Counted from the first letter of the stretch, positions 1 through 10,888 are shown. The stretch is 64,000 nt of DNA from Bombardia bombarda (GCA_030512295.1 JAULSR010000002.1:558001-622000); one strand, 5' to 3'. The notes: a model not told the origin generated them from the sequence alone. Numbers and translations are program-made.

Positions 1-20
1 GTGAACGTTAGGATATCTGT

Positions 21-36
21 GCCCCAGTTTTGGGGC
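21..36. repeat. Perfect 16-bp palindrome of the CCCA-N4-TGGG family
   Basis: GCCCCA, a GTTT spacer and TGGGGC form a perfect inverted repeat with 6-bp arms. It is the leftmost member of a family dispersed through the accessory block. Other clear copies: 8258-8269, 11115-11126, 11684-11695 and 12742-12753. Weaker copies: near 3005-3015, 6227-6236, 6889-6898, 11158-11169, 17425-17475 and 17779. Confidence 0.8.
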
Positions 37-1115
37 TCCATGATCCTGGGAAATGGACCCAAATCTGGGGCTGCAGGCGGCAGTTCACAGCGCATTCCGG
101 ATCACTCCGGTCAGGCCACGTGCGCAGAATTGCTGATTCCAAAAATAGCTAGTTTACAGTTTGCCGAATTGCTTCCCAAGGAGTCATGGATCCAGGAAAA
201 TCTGTCCGAAGGCTCGCGGGCCTGATGCTGGAAAACAAACGATCCAAATGCCGATGGCTGACCGCTGTGGGTTACTGGAGGCGTGTGCACCCTCGAAGGG
301 TCATACCGGCATTCAAATCGCGTGACAAAGGTTGAGATCCTGGATTTACTTCTTGGCAGTTTTTGCGGGGCGCCTCGGAGTTCATTTTGGGTAGCTAAAA
401 GAAGGCAAGAACAGCCATGAAAGCATGACAAGCCCTCCGAGAAGAGAAAGAGGTCTGCAAGGAGCAACATCGGGCTCCCGCCCGGCCGAAACGGGAGCCA
501 GACTGCACACACACGACGATCTCTCCCCCCCTTCCCCACCCAGGGTCGTTTTACGCGCCTCTGCCGATCGCTAAAATTAGCGCCGGAACTCTATTTGGAG
601 TGCAAAGTCGCAGTGACTTGAAAGTCTCTGTGACGGCTACTTCTCGCTCGCATCGCCATATCAATGTACTGTAGCTATTTTGAGAAGGGAACCGTTTCTG
701 GCGTTTGGAAGGCCTCCCACGGTTTTTGAACAAGGACATGGCCATTTCCACCACATGAATGGGCTCGCCGACTGGCTGGCCACTCTTCCACACCACCAGA
801 GAATACAGTACAACGTTCCTCCATTCGGGCTGAACCCGGGGTCACTGGGGCCCCAGCGAAAAGCCAATGGCCCTTTCAGCAGGCTAGGGCAGCTACGACC
901 GGAATTTGGGATTATGCGAACCAGTCCCCTGTTGCATTTTGGCGGGGCCTTGCAAGAGGTTGCTCACCGGAGGTTCCCCACAAGGGTCGCGGGGACAGTG
1001 ATTCTAGGCCCAACACCGGAGACTGCACAAGTCTTGTACTGGGATCTTTGCAGTCTGCTAAGCCAGTTAACAGTAATTGGGTTAGATTTGGTGGACGAAA
1101 CATCGTTTGCAACTA
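37..1115. other. Accessory intergenic DNA, no gene recognised
   Basis: No reading frame here resembles a known protein and none shows convincing splice structure. It precedes the 3' end of the TPR gene remnant on the minus strand. Confidence 0.5.
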
Positions 1116-1633
1116 CTAAATAATCTCGTACAGAACGCGAAACTCAATGCATTCCTTCCCGCCAACATTAATGAAAGTACCGCTGTCAACCAGCATTCCC
1201 TTAAATGGGCCAGCAAACTTTCGTGCGTATTGAGTACCATTATGAAGTCCAGTATTCTGTGGTGTATTAGGAAGTGTAGGTGGTTCGCTGGATGTAGTAG
1301 GCTGTGGTTGCAGTTTGGTCGGATGAGTCTGACAGCGTACCTCTGTCCCTGTCGTTCCACCTGCGTTTTGGATGGAAAGTTTGTCATCGGAACTAGCTGT
1401 GCTGCCGCAATGAATGTTCGCTTTTTGCCATATATCTAGTTCACAAAGACTGGACATCGTATGAGGGTGATGTGGGCCAAGTACTTGCTGGCTGAGCTGG
1501 ACGCAATGGCGCATCAAGTCCAATGCGTCATGACGACCTTGGCCTTTCCAAGTACAAGCAAGATTGTTAATGCCGGTCAGCGTGTCAGGGTGCTCCGGCC
1601 CCAGCACTCTCAAGCGGATCTCACAAGCGTACC
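1116..1633 (-). pseudogene. C-terminal remnant of a kinesin-light-chain-type TPR (NLR-like) gene
   Basis: The minus strand encodes a TPR block of the type found in fungal NB-ARC-TPR receptors: VLGPEHPDTL, INNLA, then LSQQVLGPHHPHT. A non-repetitive C-terminal tail runs to the stop codon at 1116. The upstream repeats are not contiguous: at about 1633 the coding sequence meets a LINE on the opposite strand and resumes near 2713. No nucleotide-binding domain remains in the window, so the receptor assignment rests only on the TPR subtype. It is a broken gene, at least in this copy. Confidence 0.7.
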
Positions 1634-1634
1634 G

Positions 1635-2712
1635 ATCCTTCCCAGGCTGCGTGATCCACGTGTGCCTTGACAACACCGCAGTCATACGAGGGCTCACGGG
1701 GGAAATACCAGAAAGCTCGCAAGACGCGTTCATAGTATTCCAAAGACTGGCCACCATTGCCGCGGTCCAGGTACACTGGGTCCCTGGCCACGAAGGCATC
1801 GAGGGGAATGAGGAAGCGGACCGCTTGGCGAAAGAAGGAGCCGCCCTCCCTCCGGACAACACGCTCAAGCCCACCCTCGCAGGGGTTCGCCACATCACGC
1901 GCACCAAAACAAGCGAACAGTTCTCAGAGTGGTGGGAGCAGAAGCTCGCCGTACGACAGAGATACGATAAGCTTGGTTTCAAAGCCGCAACACTCAGATG
2001 CCCAGCCGAGCTCAACCTCCCAAGGTCAACACTCCACCACCTACTCGCAATGAGAAGCGGGCACGGCGACTTCGAATGGTACCATCGGAAGTTCAACCAC
2101 AACGACCCTACCACATGCTCATGCAAGCGGCCTAAGACGCCGGAACACATAGTCTACTGCCGCGGGACCACACGGCTCCGTGACAAGTGGCCGGTCTTCA
2201 AGCCCACACCCAAAACACCACACGAGTATTGGCTCCGCCTGATCTCAAGTCCCAAGGACTTCGAATACTTCCTACGGGTCACAGGCTTCTACGAAACGAT
2301 CTGCCCCCAGAGATCGAGCAGATCAGCAAGGGACCCCCAAACCACTCCCTCAAGCTCACTCTCCTTTGTACACCAATCTCACAACGACACACACCCGGAA
2401 CCAACCTAGTGGGGCTGTATCTTAACTAACACCTCTACGGGTACGGGCACGACATGAAGCCAACCCACAGGCGCCGAACACCCACAACCACGACTCCCAG
2501 CCGGACACGAGCTCAAACAGCGGAGCCAACGGGAACGGTATGTCTTTTGTATAACTGCCATTGGGCTCGATATGTAGGATATTCTGGATCTCCCACACTG
2601 TATATACGGTATGTAGGATAGCAGATAGTCTCCTGCACGCCGTATGCCCCTCGGGAGGCCTGGAGCGCTCCGCGCTCCCCCCGGCGTAAAATACATCTAC
2701 TACTACTACTAT
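1635..2712 (+). mobile_element. 5'-truncated LINE (Tad-like non-LTR retrotransposon), RNase H end
   Basis: The plus strand encodes the C-terminal end of a LINE polyprotein up to a stop at 2407-2409. An RNase H domain is visible: CLDNTAVIRGL near the start, HWVPGHEGIEGNEEAD near 1775-1820. A cysteine/histidine segment (CSCKRPKTPEHIVYC) follows at about 2116-2160, as in fungal Tad-type elements. About 300 bp of 3' sequence follow and end in a short TAC repeat and a T run at 2696-2714, taken as the 3' tail. The reverse transcriptase and endonuclease are absent, so this is a 5'-truncated, non-autonomous insertion. It sits between two TPR segments of a minus-strand gene. The exact 5' joint and target-site duplication could not be fixed because the flanks have diverged. 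Confidence 0.85.
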
Positions 2713-2893
2713 TTTTCTTATCTCCATAACTTGTAAGTCCAACGACTCGGCCTCTGCCCATCGGCCTTGATTCCGGTACGTCGACGCTAGATTGGCCATA
2801 CTACTCCGCGTGTTAGGAGGCCCCGGCCACAGTGCCCTTGAGCAGATTTCGAGTTCTTTCGCTTGAACTTCCTCGGTCTCTGCCCATCGACCT
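2713..2893 (-). pseudogene. Upstream TPR fragment of the same interrupted gene
   Basis: The minus strand encodes two TPR helices pairs, with GRWAETEEVQAKELEI, then MANLASTYRNQGRWAEAESLDLQVMEIR. The last motif is the usual lead-in to the VLGPEHPDTL motif found at 1116-1633, so the two fragments are collinear across the LINE. On its 5' side the coding sequence runs directly into a copy of the dispersed repeat at about 2885-2965, so the gene is broken there too. Confidence 0.7.
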
Positions 2894-3065
2894 CGGTGCA
2901 GTCCAGAACATGGCCTTTTATCATTTCGGGGTGGCCCAGAACAGGGCCCACCTATCATGTGCGCTGAGCAAGTGCTCATGGACCGGTGCGCTATTCTTAA
3001 AGGACCAGTTTTGGGCCATTGCATTTTCACTAGAGACCCAGAGACCCACAACTTGGCCCTTAAGC
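2885..3065 (-). repeat. Dispersed accessory repeat, two adjoining copies
   Basis: The stretch 2885-2965 matches 6255-6335 and 6920-6990 (shared words: GGTCCAGAACA, AAGGCCTTTGTATCAT, GGGTGGGCCCAGAAC). The stretch 2995-3065 (GGACCAGTTTTGGGCCA ... CACAACTTGGCCC) matches 17775-17830. The repeat carries the palindromic CCA-N4-TGG core. Confidence 0.65.
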
Positions 3066-4335
3066 AGTAGGAAGCGCCGTGACTGTGGTGGCGTGGAGGA
3101 GTGACCAGGCATCCGACGGACCCACTCAAGTGGTGGGTTTCCACCAGTTGAGATGACGTCCACCCAGCGGCAGTCGTGACTTCATGATTGGCCAATTGGG
3201 ATATCCGTCTGAAGATCTTTGTGTGGGGTAAAGCACACCCTTTTGGACATGAACCGAGCAGATGCACTGACCACACCTTGAGTAACAGGAAGACCTGGTT
3301 TGGCCTCAAGAACAGGAGCTCGCTGTAAGATAAGATGTCAGTGCATACTCTTCAACGTAGACCATGGTATCGTACCAATGAGCGCTAGAGAGGATTCATC
3401 TTGATGTGGTAGGCGTTGAGTGAGCGAGGATCGATGAAGGCTTGAAGATGGGCGGAGAAAGAGGGAGGCGAGTGCTCGAGAGGGAAAGAAAGGGTTTATA
3501 TATTCAGAACTGTCCTCCTTTGTCTCATGGATCTGTGCTGCCTCAGCCCCCTCAGGATGAGTGACTTGATGCCATCGTCACCCCAGGAATGCCCGAAGGG
3601 GACTGTCGGTCCGAATGTCGTGCGCGTTGTGGGACGCCGCTTCCTTTCCTTCTCTCGGCTGCCCAGGAGGTTTGGCGGCATGGATGTTGTCGAGCCGCCA
3701 CTAGAATCGCGACTTCATGCGAAGCATGGCTGTGAGGTGAAGAAGTAATTCCATGGCCAAGGAAGGCACCTCGTCCTGGGTAACCCCTGAGGGGGGCCAT
3801 CGGGTTTGCGGCTAAGCCTTCCTCAGCCCATATCATGGAGTACGTCCTCTCCATCCACGAACCACTGAGGATGTTGGAATCTGCCTTGCCGACGTGATGC
3901 CCACGGACATCGAGGGAAGAAAGAATTTCAAGTCTGCCTTGCCCGAGGTGACCCTGGGGTACTCTGACTCTCGAAATCCGATCAACGGGCGTCAAGTTGG
4001 TGGCCATTCGCCGCCACCATCAGACGCCAGAGGGGAGGCCTCTCCACGACGTCACCGGAAGGCCCTGAGCGCACGAAGCGAAGTCCTGCTGACTGCTGAT
4101 CTATCTCGTCAGGAACTCGGCCAGGGGATCTCCGTCTGTCCGGCATCATGGACGCCACCGGCCTCATGCGTCTCCCTGGTCTGTGGCCGTGCGAGGTTGG
4201 AAGCACAGCCCGGGCATCCACGACTCGTGGATTCAACATGTCCTCGTAATCGGAATGAAATGCCACGCCGAAATCTGCCTTGGGGACAAGGCGCCATGGA
4301 CAGAGCAACTGTCGACATGTCGTGGTCCCCTCCCG
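3066..4335. other. Accessory intergenic DNA, no gene recognised
   Basis: No convincing gene. A TATA-like TTTATATATTC lies near 3496-3506, but the reading frames behind it resemble no known protein and show no consistent splice sites. Confidence 0.45.
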
Positions 4336-4344
4336 AGATATAAA
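4336..4344 (+). promoter_or_regulatory. TATA box of the tandem-chromodomain gene
   Basis: GATATAAAG lies about 140 bp upstream of the start codon at 4484, at a spacing normal for a fungal core promoter with a 5' leader of about 100 nt. Confidence 0.55.
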
Positions 4345-4483
4345 GGGTCACCGCCCGTGTCCAAGCAAGGCGCTTCGGTTCTCACAGACAGAACATCTTT
4401 GCTCTGAGCCTGACTCCAACATACAGACTTCGTCCACCAACTCCTCCAACGCAAGCACAGACTTCCTGGAACATCCCCTTGAG

Positions 4484-5610
4484 ATGGATTCAACGCAGCA
4501 GATATTTTCTGGCCAAAACTGGCAGCTTTGCCCCGCTGGGGGCTACCCCTATCCACTTCCCCGGCATGAAGAGCAACCTTGCCCCTCGGTGGCCGAGCCG
4601 AATCCGTTGCCTCTCCATGAGCAATGGGGATCGCTCAATGTCCAAGTCGGAGACGTGCAGGGAAACGTTCCGGCGCATTGTTTCCAGGCAATGCCAGCTC
4701 CAGCACCATTTCCAACGTCCGTACCGGCCACAGCAAGGTATGCAGTGCGCTATCCCATTAGGTAGCCTCATAGCTGACCAAGCACAGGCCATTGACGGAG
4801 CCCATGTTTGTAATGGGCACTTCGTCTCTTCCTCTTGCGGCGCCTCTACCAGCACAGAGCCTCGAATATTCTCCGTATGCATTTCAGCCGTATCTGGAGT
4901 CGACGGCGTACTCGCTCCAGTTCCAGGTTCCGAACAGACCTTCTTTCATCTGCCCATTCACCGGAGCGAGGACTCTGCCCTCGTACAATCAATTCGCCAC
5001 CAACAGTCCACCACAGCACGATTTTGGAAGCCCCGAATGGGCACCCGAAATCACGCAAGGCTATGGACAAGACTTCACGAGGCGGACTCCGACAACGGTC
5101 AGCAGTCCTGCCTTATCCCCTACGAGCAGTGTTTGGGATTCCTGCTCCATCATCCACAGCTCTCTATCGTCTCAACCCGACACCACTTCCGAAATATTCG
5201 ATCCGGAGACTAGCCTCAAAGAAGGGCCGATAGCCAACTTTTCCCCCGAAAGTGAAGCAGCAAGCCAGCCAGCCCCGATAGACGCCAGGGAAAGGATATG
5301 GAAAGTCGACATGTTGCTCGGGAAATGGACACGGGGTCGAACGACATGGTACCTTGTGAAGTGGGAGGGATTCGATGATAAGCACAACACATGGGAGAAG
5401 CGGAAGGACATTTGCACTGACCTGATTGACGAGTTCGAGGCGAGCTATGAAGGGAATGACTTTGCGATTGAGCGATTGCTGGAGAAGCGAATTAGGCGGG
5501 GGATGACCGAATACCTCGTGGTATGGAAGGGCGCGGGAGGTGAGGTTACCTGGGAGAAGGAGGATGACATGAGCCGTGCACGAATCATGGAGTTTGAGGG
5601 GGGAAAGTAA
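4484..5610 (+). CDS. Tandem chromodomain protein
   Basis: Two exons, 4484-4737 and 4788-5610, with a 50-nt intron (gtatgc...cacag), give a protein of about 358 residues. Residues 1-250 are rich in P, S, T and Q and look disordered. Residues about 253-305 form a chromodomain (WKVDMLLGKW, YLVKWEGF, NTWEKRKDI) and about 307-356 a second (IERLLEKRI, EYLVVWKG, VTWEKEDDM). Chromodomains bind methylated histone tails, so the product is probably nuclear and heterochromatin-associated; that role is inferred. Both chromodomains closely resemble the pair encoded at 18222-18818 downstream of the captain, so the two loci are paralogous. No integrase or polymerase sequence accompanies them, so it is not a chromoviral retroelement fragment. 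Confidence 0.85.
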
Positions 5611-6212
5611 CTTACTTGGCCCGCCACAGCCACAGTCGGCAAGTTAACCGTCACCATGAGCAAAACCGCGGATTCAAGTACGATTATCTCACCATAATCG
5701 AAGCAAACTCTCCGCAGTCCCCGAGAAACCGAAACCAGCGTCCACCTCCAGCATCGTGCCCGAGTCGCGCTGCCGCCGCCTTCGCCAGTTCCGACATGTG
5801 TGGCCAGTCCGTTGGTGGGCTTCAATTCCATCGACGAGAAGAGCAGCTTATTGTGCCATATGCCAAGACACATAGTAGGGCTGATTGATCCTGTGCCGTG
5901 TCGATATACTCCTTCAACAGGTGGGAGCTAGTGGTGGGATCACAGATGCGGCATGACTTTATCGACCAATACCAATCTCCCAAGGCACCATCGAGAGAAG
6001 TTGAGTGAACCGACGAAACCTACCAGCCAGCATTAAGATCGTCTGGAGGTCCTAACGTTGGTGCGTGCAATTTGGCCACCTGGGGTCGGGCCTTGGCTTC
6101 ACGAGTGGCCGGTGCACCGGCGGACGACACCTTGAGGGTTTGTGGTGATTGCGGGAAGTTCGAATTCGCGCTCACGCGTCAACACCGCAGCTCCTCTCTT
6201 GGCTGGCCGTAC
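5611..6212. other. Intergenic DNA, nothing recognised
   Basis: No gene, RNA or clear repeat was recognised between the chromodomain gene and the first direct repeat. Confidence 0.45.
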
Positions 6213-6335
6213 CTGTACCTGGGGGACCAATTCTGGGACTTTGAAGGTCTGATTTCAGGACCAGAGGTGGTCCAGAACAAGGCCTTTGTATCATATCGGG
6301 TGGGCCCAGAACCGGACTCACGTGTCACGTGTGCG
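6213..6335 (-). repeat. Left direct repeat flanking the 51-bp minisatellite
   Basis: Positions about 6225-6318 are nearly identical to 6888-6982, in the same orientation; similarity appears to extend upstream (GCGC...CGCAGCTC). It contains an internal inverted repeat, GGACCA-GAGG-TGGTCC, the CCA-N4-TGG core, and CACGTG words at its right edge. In reverse complement it matches the copy at 11098-11170. Confidence 0.85.
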
Positions 6336-6392
6336 TCTTAGTCTCTGCCAAGAGAAAAGCGGCCAGCCGAAACAATCGAAAAATCCCAGCTT

Positions 6393-6775
6393 GAGAAATT
6401 TCGCTGACGAGGTCTGCTCGAGGATATCGAAAATTCCCAGCTCGAGAAATTTCGCTGACGACGTCTGCTCGAGGATATCGAAAATTCCCAGCTCGAGAAA
6501 TTTCGCTGACGAGGTTTGCTCGAGGATATCGAACATTCCCAGCCTGAGAAATTTCGCTGATGAGGTCTACTCGAGGACCTCGAATATTCCTTGTCTAAGA
6601 AATTTCGCCAACGAGGTCTGCTCGAGGAAATCGAAAAATCCCAGCTCGAGAAATTTCGCTGACGAGGTTTGCTCGAGGACATCGAAAATTCCTTGTCTAA
6701 GAAATTTCGCTAGTGAGGTCTATCCAAGGAGATCGAAAAATCCCAGCTCGAGAAATTTCGCTGACGAGCGATTTC
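6393..6775 (+). repeat. 51-bp minisatellite, about 7.5 units in perfect register
   Basis: Units start at 6393, 6444, 6495, 6546, 6597, 6648, 6699 and 6750, exactly 51 bp apart with no insertions or deletions, although bases within units have diverged. The core is GAAATTTCGCTGACGAGG followed by a CTCGAGGA word. Because 51 is a multiple of 3, both strands stay open. On the plus strand a frame from 6286 to 6780 reads a 17-residue repeat (RNFADEVCSRISKIPSS and variants). No start context, partner exon or known domain supports a protein, so it is listed as a repeat. Confidence 0.93.
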
Positions 6776-6879
6776 GCTAGCGTCATCGCAGTCCGATGAG
6801 GTACAAATGCATGAACTTTGCTGCGCGCACACACGTGCCAACATCGCAGCTCTTTTTTTCCCTTTTTCTGCCGGCCGCC

Positions 6880-6990
6880 CTTAGGGGACCAATTCTGGGA
6901 CCTTTGAGGCCTGATTTCAGGACCAGAGGTGGTCCAGAACAAGGCCTTTGTATCATTCAGGGTGGGCCCAGAACCGGGGTCACTTACGGC
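6880..6990 (-). repeat. Right direct repeat flanking the minisatellite
   Basis: Second copy of the 6225-6318 sequence, about 660 bp further on. The layout repeat, tandem array, repeat resembles a very small terminal-repeat element, but no primer-binding site or polypurine tract was recognised. Confidence 0.85.
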
Positions 6991-7095
6991 CAAATGGCAC
7001 GAAGTCTAGGCTTGAACCCGAAAACGAGAATGATCCCTAAATCCTGCAGAGTCCAACATGCACAATTATCATTATTAATCAAAGAACGATCAATT

Positions 7096-8150
7096 TTAGG
7101 CTACAAAGCGGAGACGCATATAACTATTCCGCAGATTGTAGAACCTGCTTGCGGAAACGAGCGCAAAAGCAACTAGCGGAACTAATTCATTAACTTGTGG
7201 TGAAATTCCGAGAAACGGGTGCTCTGCTAGCTTGCTGGCGGAAGCAGTCATAGTTAGAGTCAAGAAATCGATCGCCTCCGCTGACCAGTCCCTGGGGTTC
7301 CTCAACCGGAGTGTAGTCTCTGCTGATCCCCTAGCAGCCATGCCCTCCTCTGAACCTTCGTCCATGAGATTACTCATGATTAATCCTAGGGCTTTTGTAT
7401 CAGCCAGCCGGTTCTCCGGAGTAATGGCGGAGCAGTTTTCAGGGTTAGCTATAAGTTACCATTAGCAAACAATCACGCAAGTTAACCTTACACTTACCAA
7501 TTTTGACGACTCCTTCGGTAGTCAAGAGAACGGTTGAACAGGTAATGGAGCCATGGGCTAGATTCTGCGACGCAAGGTACGATATAGCATCCAACATCTA
7601 GGTCGCGTGTTAGGCTGTAAATTCTCGATAATCAAACATGCCTTACCTGATGTACGATGGCGGCCAGTTGGACTTCGTCCGGACGGACTAGTATGAATCC
7701 TTCCAGAGATATTGCTGTATATTCAGAGATAACATAAAACGAGTTTTCGAAGGAGAATATCTCTTCTGGACTGAGAAGATTCTCGTGCTTCAGCTGGCGG
7801 AGCATATAAAGCTTCTTCTCCCTACTCGATCCCGAAAAGCTGTGTAACGCAAATAACTGTTTCGTAGCCGGAGTCTTGCAAACAACCGCTACAGAGCCTC
7901 CTAGTTCAAGGCCATAAGCGTTCCGGTAGTGCTTCCACGGTGAGCCCTCTATGACGGGAACCGATCGATCTCCGTAGGACCCTGCAGACTTGACTGGCAG
8001 ATTTATGCGACGAAGCCTGCCTCCCTGACTGTCAGCCCTGGTAGGAAGTTCCGGAAGCCTAGCCTTAGGCGTGCTAGGAGAAACTGATTCTGGACTGAAA
8101 CGTTCAGTCCACTGATGGCTACCGGGAAATATGGTGTCGCGTTTGTTCAT
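7096..8150 (-). CDS. Protein kinase-like protein (probable pseudokinase)
   Basis: Three minus-strand exons, 8150-7647, 7597-7498 and 7448-7096, encode about 318 residues. The introns have clean ends (gtaagg...cctag, gtaagt...tatag). The domain order fits a kinase fold: a VAVVCK segment for the lysine strand, LKHENLLSPEEIF, a hinge FYVISEY, then LDAISYLASQNLAHGSITCSTVLL where the catalytic loop should be, and a C-lobe ending in a DWSAEAIDFL and HPFLG motif. The HRD aspartate is replaced (AHGSIT) and VVKIAN stands in for DFG, so phosphotransfer is unlikely. It is divergent from the DUF3723 gene, with 233 bp between start codons. An upstream in-frame start was not preferred because 8150 has the better context. 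Confidence 0.75.
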
Positions 8151-8248
8151 CTCGAACGCAATACTTTGAGCATGAAACAGTATTGTTATCAATAGGAAGT
8201 GCGTTTAGCTTTTTATTTAAGTATTTACGTAAGGTACTAAAGCCGGGC

Positions 8249-8277
8249 CCAACGTGGCCCAGAAATGGGAACGTTGG
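8249..8277. promoter_or_regulatory. Nested hairpin in the divergent pseudokinase/DUF3723 promoter
   Basis: CCAACGT and ACGTTGG (7-bp arms) enclose a second inverted repeat, CCCA-GAAA-TGGG. It lies midway between two divergent start codons (8150 and 8384) and belongs to the CCCA-N4-TGGG family. A regulatory role is inferred from position only. Confidence 0.55.
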
Positions 8278-8383
8278 CCCAACACTGGTCCCCTGAGGTT
8301 AGATTGAATGGTTACACATTTATTAGACGAAAAGGGCTTCAGAATGCGTGGTTACTATATCTCTCTTGTAACTGTTGTCGGTC

Positions 8384-10888
8384 ATGGAGCAGAATCAAGT
8401 TGAGAGTGTCGAGAAGCGGCTCTACCAGGACCGAGGTGCTTCCTTTAGGGGAACCGCCCAGATCCGATTTGTACATCTTCATTTCGGGAGTCTATGCCCT
8501 CGCGAGCCTAACAAAAAGGTTAAGGAACACTTGAAAGAAAAGTTTTCCAACGAAGGATGTCTCCGGCTTGAACCAAAGAACCACATACCCGCTATCATCA
8601 GCCAGGAGACTCTGGAAGCCGCCATCAGAGCTTCTCCTAATGTATCCCAGGACTCGCTCCTTGAAAATCGCAGTGAGAAGCCTCCTGAACTCAGATTTCC
8701 TGACAGTGTTACTATAGAGTGCCTCCAGGGGCTGCATCGGATCGCGGCGGGAAAGGAATTGCTACCACGAAGGGATTGGTGGTGGACGGTGGACCTATAT
8801 CTGGACGGTACGATTCCAGCTTGACTCTAGTGATTGCATGTAGACTAACTGTTTGCCCAGATGCGAGCACGGAACTCAAAGTAGCCTTATCTGAGGAATA
8901 CTCCAACTCTGTAAACTTCTCCGACGGCGAGATATTCCTCAAACTTCGCCAGTACGACGATGACAGCAACAAACATATCGGGACTATATTCGCAGAAAAG
9001 CGGATGTGGGGACGACTGAGCAAAGATAAGCGCAAGGATCTCAAACAGATCCTCAGGAATAAAATGATAACCGCGGGATTCGATGCTCTTCGCATTCTAC
9101 CTGCACTCTTCGTCGGGTTCCGAATCGAGCACCGGTTCATGGCGATGAAATGTTTCGAGGTTAGTAACAACATCCGTGCTCGTGATACGTAAGCTAACCT
9201 TGATGTAGGAGATCTCTAAATATCTCACTCATATACTGGACGTGTGGACACAAATTCTCGGAGGTATAAAGCGACTGATGCGACTCGTAGACTGCCATAC
9301 CGTGGAACTCTTGCAGCTGCGGGCGCCGGGCTACTCTAGCCACGACTTCTCCATAGTGGCAAAACATTTCCAAGAGGGAAAACTGTTCCCTGCAATACAG
9401 AACCAAAGCGATCGCAAGAGGATCTGGGAAAATCTACGAACTATCCTCCATCTAATCCCTTCCTTATATAGTCTCTTCGAGGACGTCAAATATCTGAAAG
9501 GCCCGGCCAGGATAGTCAGACAGCTGTGTCCCTCGTCAAGGTTTTCCACCCGTGAGGCGATGTGGCGTATTTTCACTGGCCATAGTCTGCCCAACAATGA
9601 GTACCCCATCCAGGTCTGGGAAACGGATTATCAGTCATTTCTAGGTTCCACTTCCGACCAGTTCGAGTTCGGCTACCGGCAGGTATACTTGTATGCCTGG
9701 CGCCATTGGACGGAACTCGTTCCGGAATGCCCAAAAAAAGAAGATGGCGAGGATACCCCGATGCCTCAAAGGCCCGACCCGAGAACGTGGTGCGGAATAG
9801 CTAAACTGGCGGCCAAGGTTGGATTTGAGTCCGACGAAATCGACCGTCTCATTGCCTCGGATCCAGATCGGGAGATAGCTAGGGAAGCTCTCCTTAAAGC
9901 CCGAAGTCCCGAATACTTCGAGTATGGCGAATCTGCATTTGAAGGCTACCTGACTCAACTCACTCACATATTCAATCTTGCCATGGAGAAACCGCGTGCA
10001 GATTCGGCACCGGTGATGCTAGTCCCTGGCTGCGGAGAGAGTCTTGAACGGAGATGCGGTCGCGTATTCGACAATGCATATAAGAATGACCGGAAACACC
10101 TCTTCTTGGGTCACCTATATTCCCAGAACTTCGGAAATGGAAGCGGCGTGTCCTCGTTTGCAGTTAGAGCATCGGTCTACTTTGCTTTCTTTGGACGGCA
10201 CTTACCAAACAATGGCATGCAGACCATATCTGCCACGAAACCTACAAACCCGCCACCAAGCCGTGCTACAGAGAACGGGACGCCAAACGGCCCAGAGGCC
10301 ATGCAACAGCCACACGGCAGAGATCAGGCGCCACAGGGAGCCGCCCGTCTGCAAGCGACCGTGCCAGCGCCTGCAGGAGGGCAAGAAACGCCATCTACGG
10401 AGATTGGCAACCCGGGCTTCAATATACCAATAGTGGCAAGCCGTGATGGATCCTCGGCAGATGCATTAACACCACTCCCCGCTGAAGCCACTGATATGGA
10501 AATGACGGTAAGAATGATACACCTACTAACCCGGTACGTAACTAACGCGGTACAGGATTACGTATCGGCAGATCCTTCAAAGATCGTGGTGAAGCTCTGG
10601 AAAGACGGGAAACTATCCAACTATGCACAGCTAATTCCGATGGACAAGGCCGCGGTAGAAATGGCTACAGCACAATATGAGTTGCGCGGCTATAACTTAT
10701 ATAGCGTAAAGGGGCGCGCCATGAAACCTAGCTGGTGTTATGACGAAGTCGTAAATAACGGAACGCAAACAATCGTCATTAGTAAAACGAAGGAATTCGA
10801 TCGCCAAATGTCACTTGCCATAGATAAGTGGCTTAGAGCCGGAAAAAAGGTGGCACTAAAGAGAAAGCTAGCAGACCGAACAGGCTGA
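8384..10888 (+). CDS. DUF3723 family protein (Starship-associated passenger)
   Basis: Exons 8384-8807, 8861-9159 and 9209 onward; a 48-nt intron at 10508-10555 (gtaaga, ctaac, tacag) is likely in the last part. The product is about 784 residues, or 800 if that intron is retained. Family hallmarks are legible in order: LRLEPKNHIPAIIS, LRFPDSVTIECLQGLHRI, WWTVDLYLDD, LSEEYSN, SDGEIFLKLRQY, WGRLSKDKRKDLKQIL, then a helical region with LRAPGYSSHD and IPSLYSLFEDVKYL. The biochemical function of DUF3723 is unknown. The family is one of those repeatedly reported as Starship accessory genes, and here it shares an element with a DUF3435 captain. The C-terminal 250 residues are less conserved and partly low in complexity. 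Confidence 0.85.

Noticed and set aside
4788..5610. Chromoviral (Ty3-type) integrase remnant because of the chromodomains
   Set aside because: The N-terminal 250 residues are a low-complexity region with its own intron and start; no integrase, RNase H or LTR sequence is nearby.
6286..6780. Open frame across the 51-bp array as a repeat-protein gene
   Set aside because: Both strands are open only because the period is a multiple of 3. No start context, extra exon or known domain supports coding, so it is kept as a minisatellite.
6213..6990. Complete TRIM or solo-LTR pair
   Set aside because: The repeats are direct and similar, but no TG...CA ends, primer-binding site, polypurine tract or target duplication was found.
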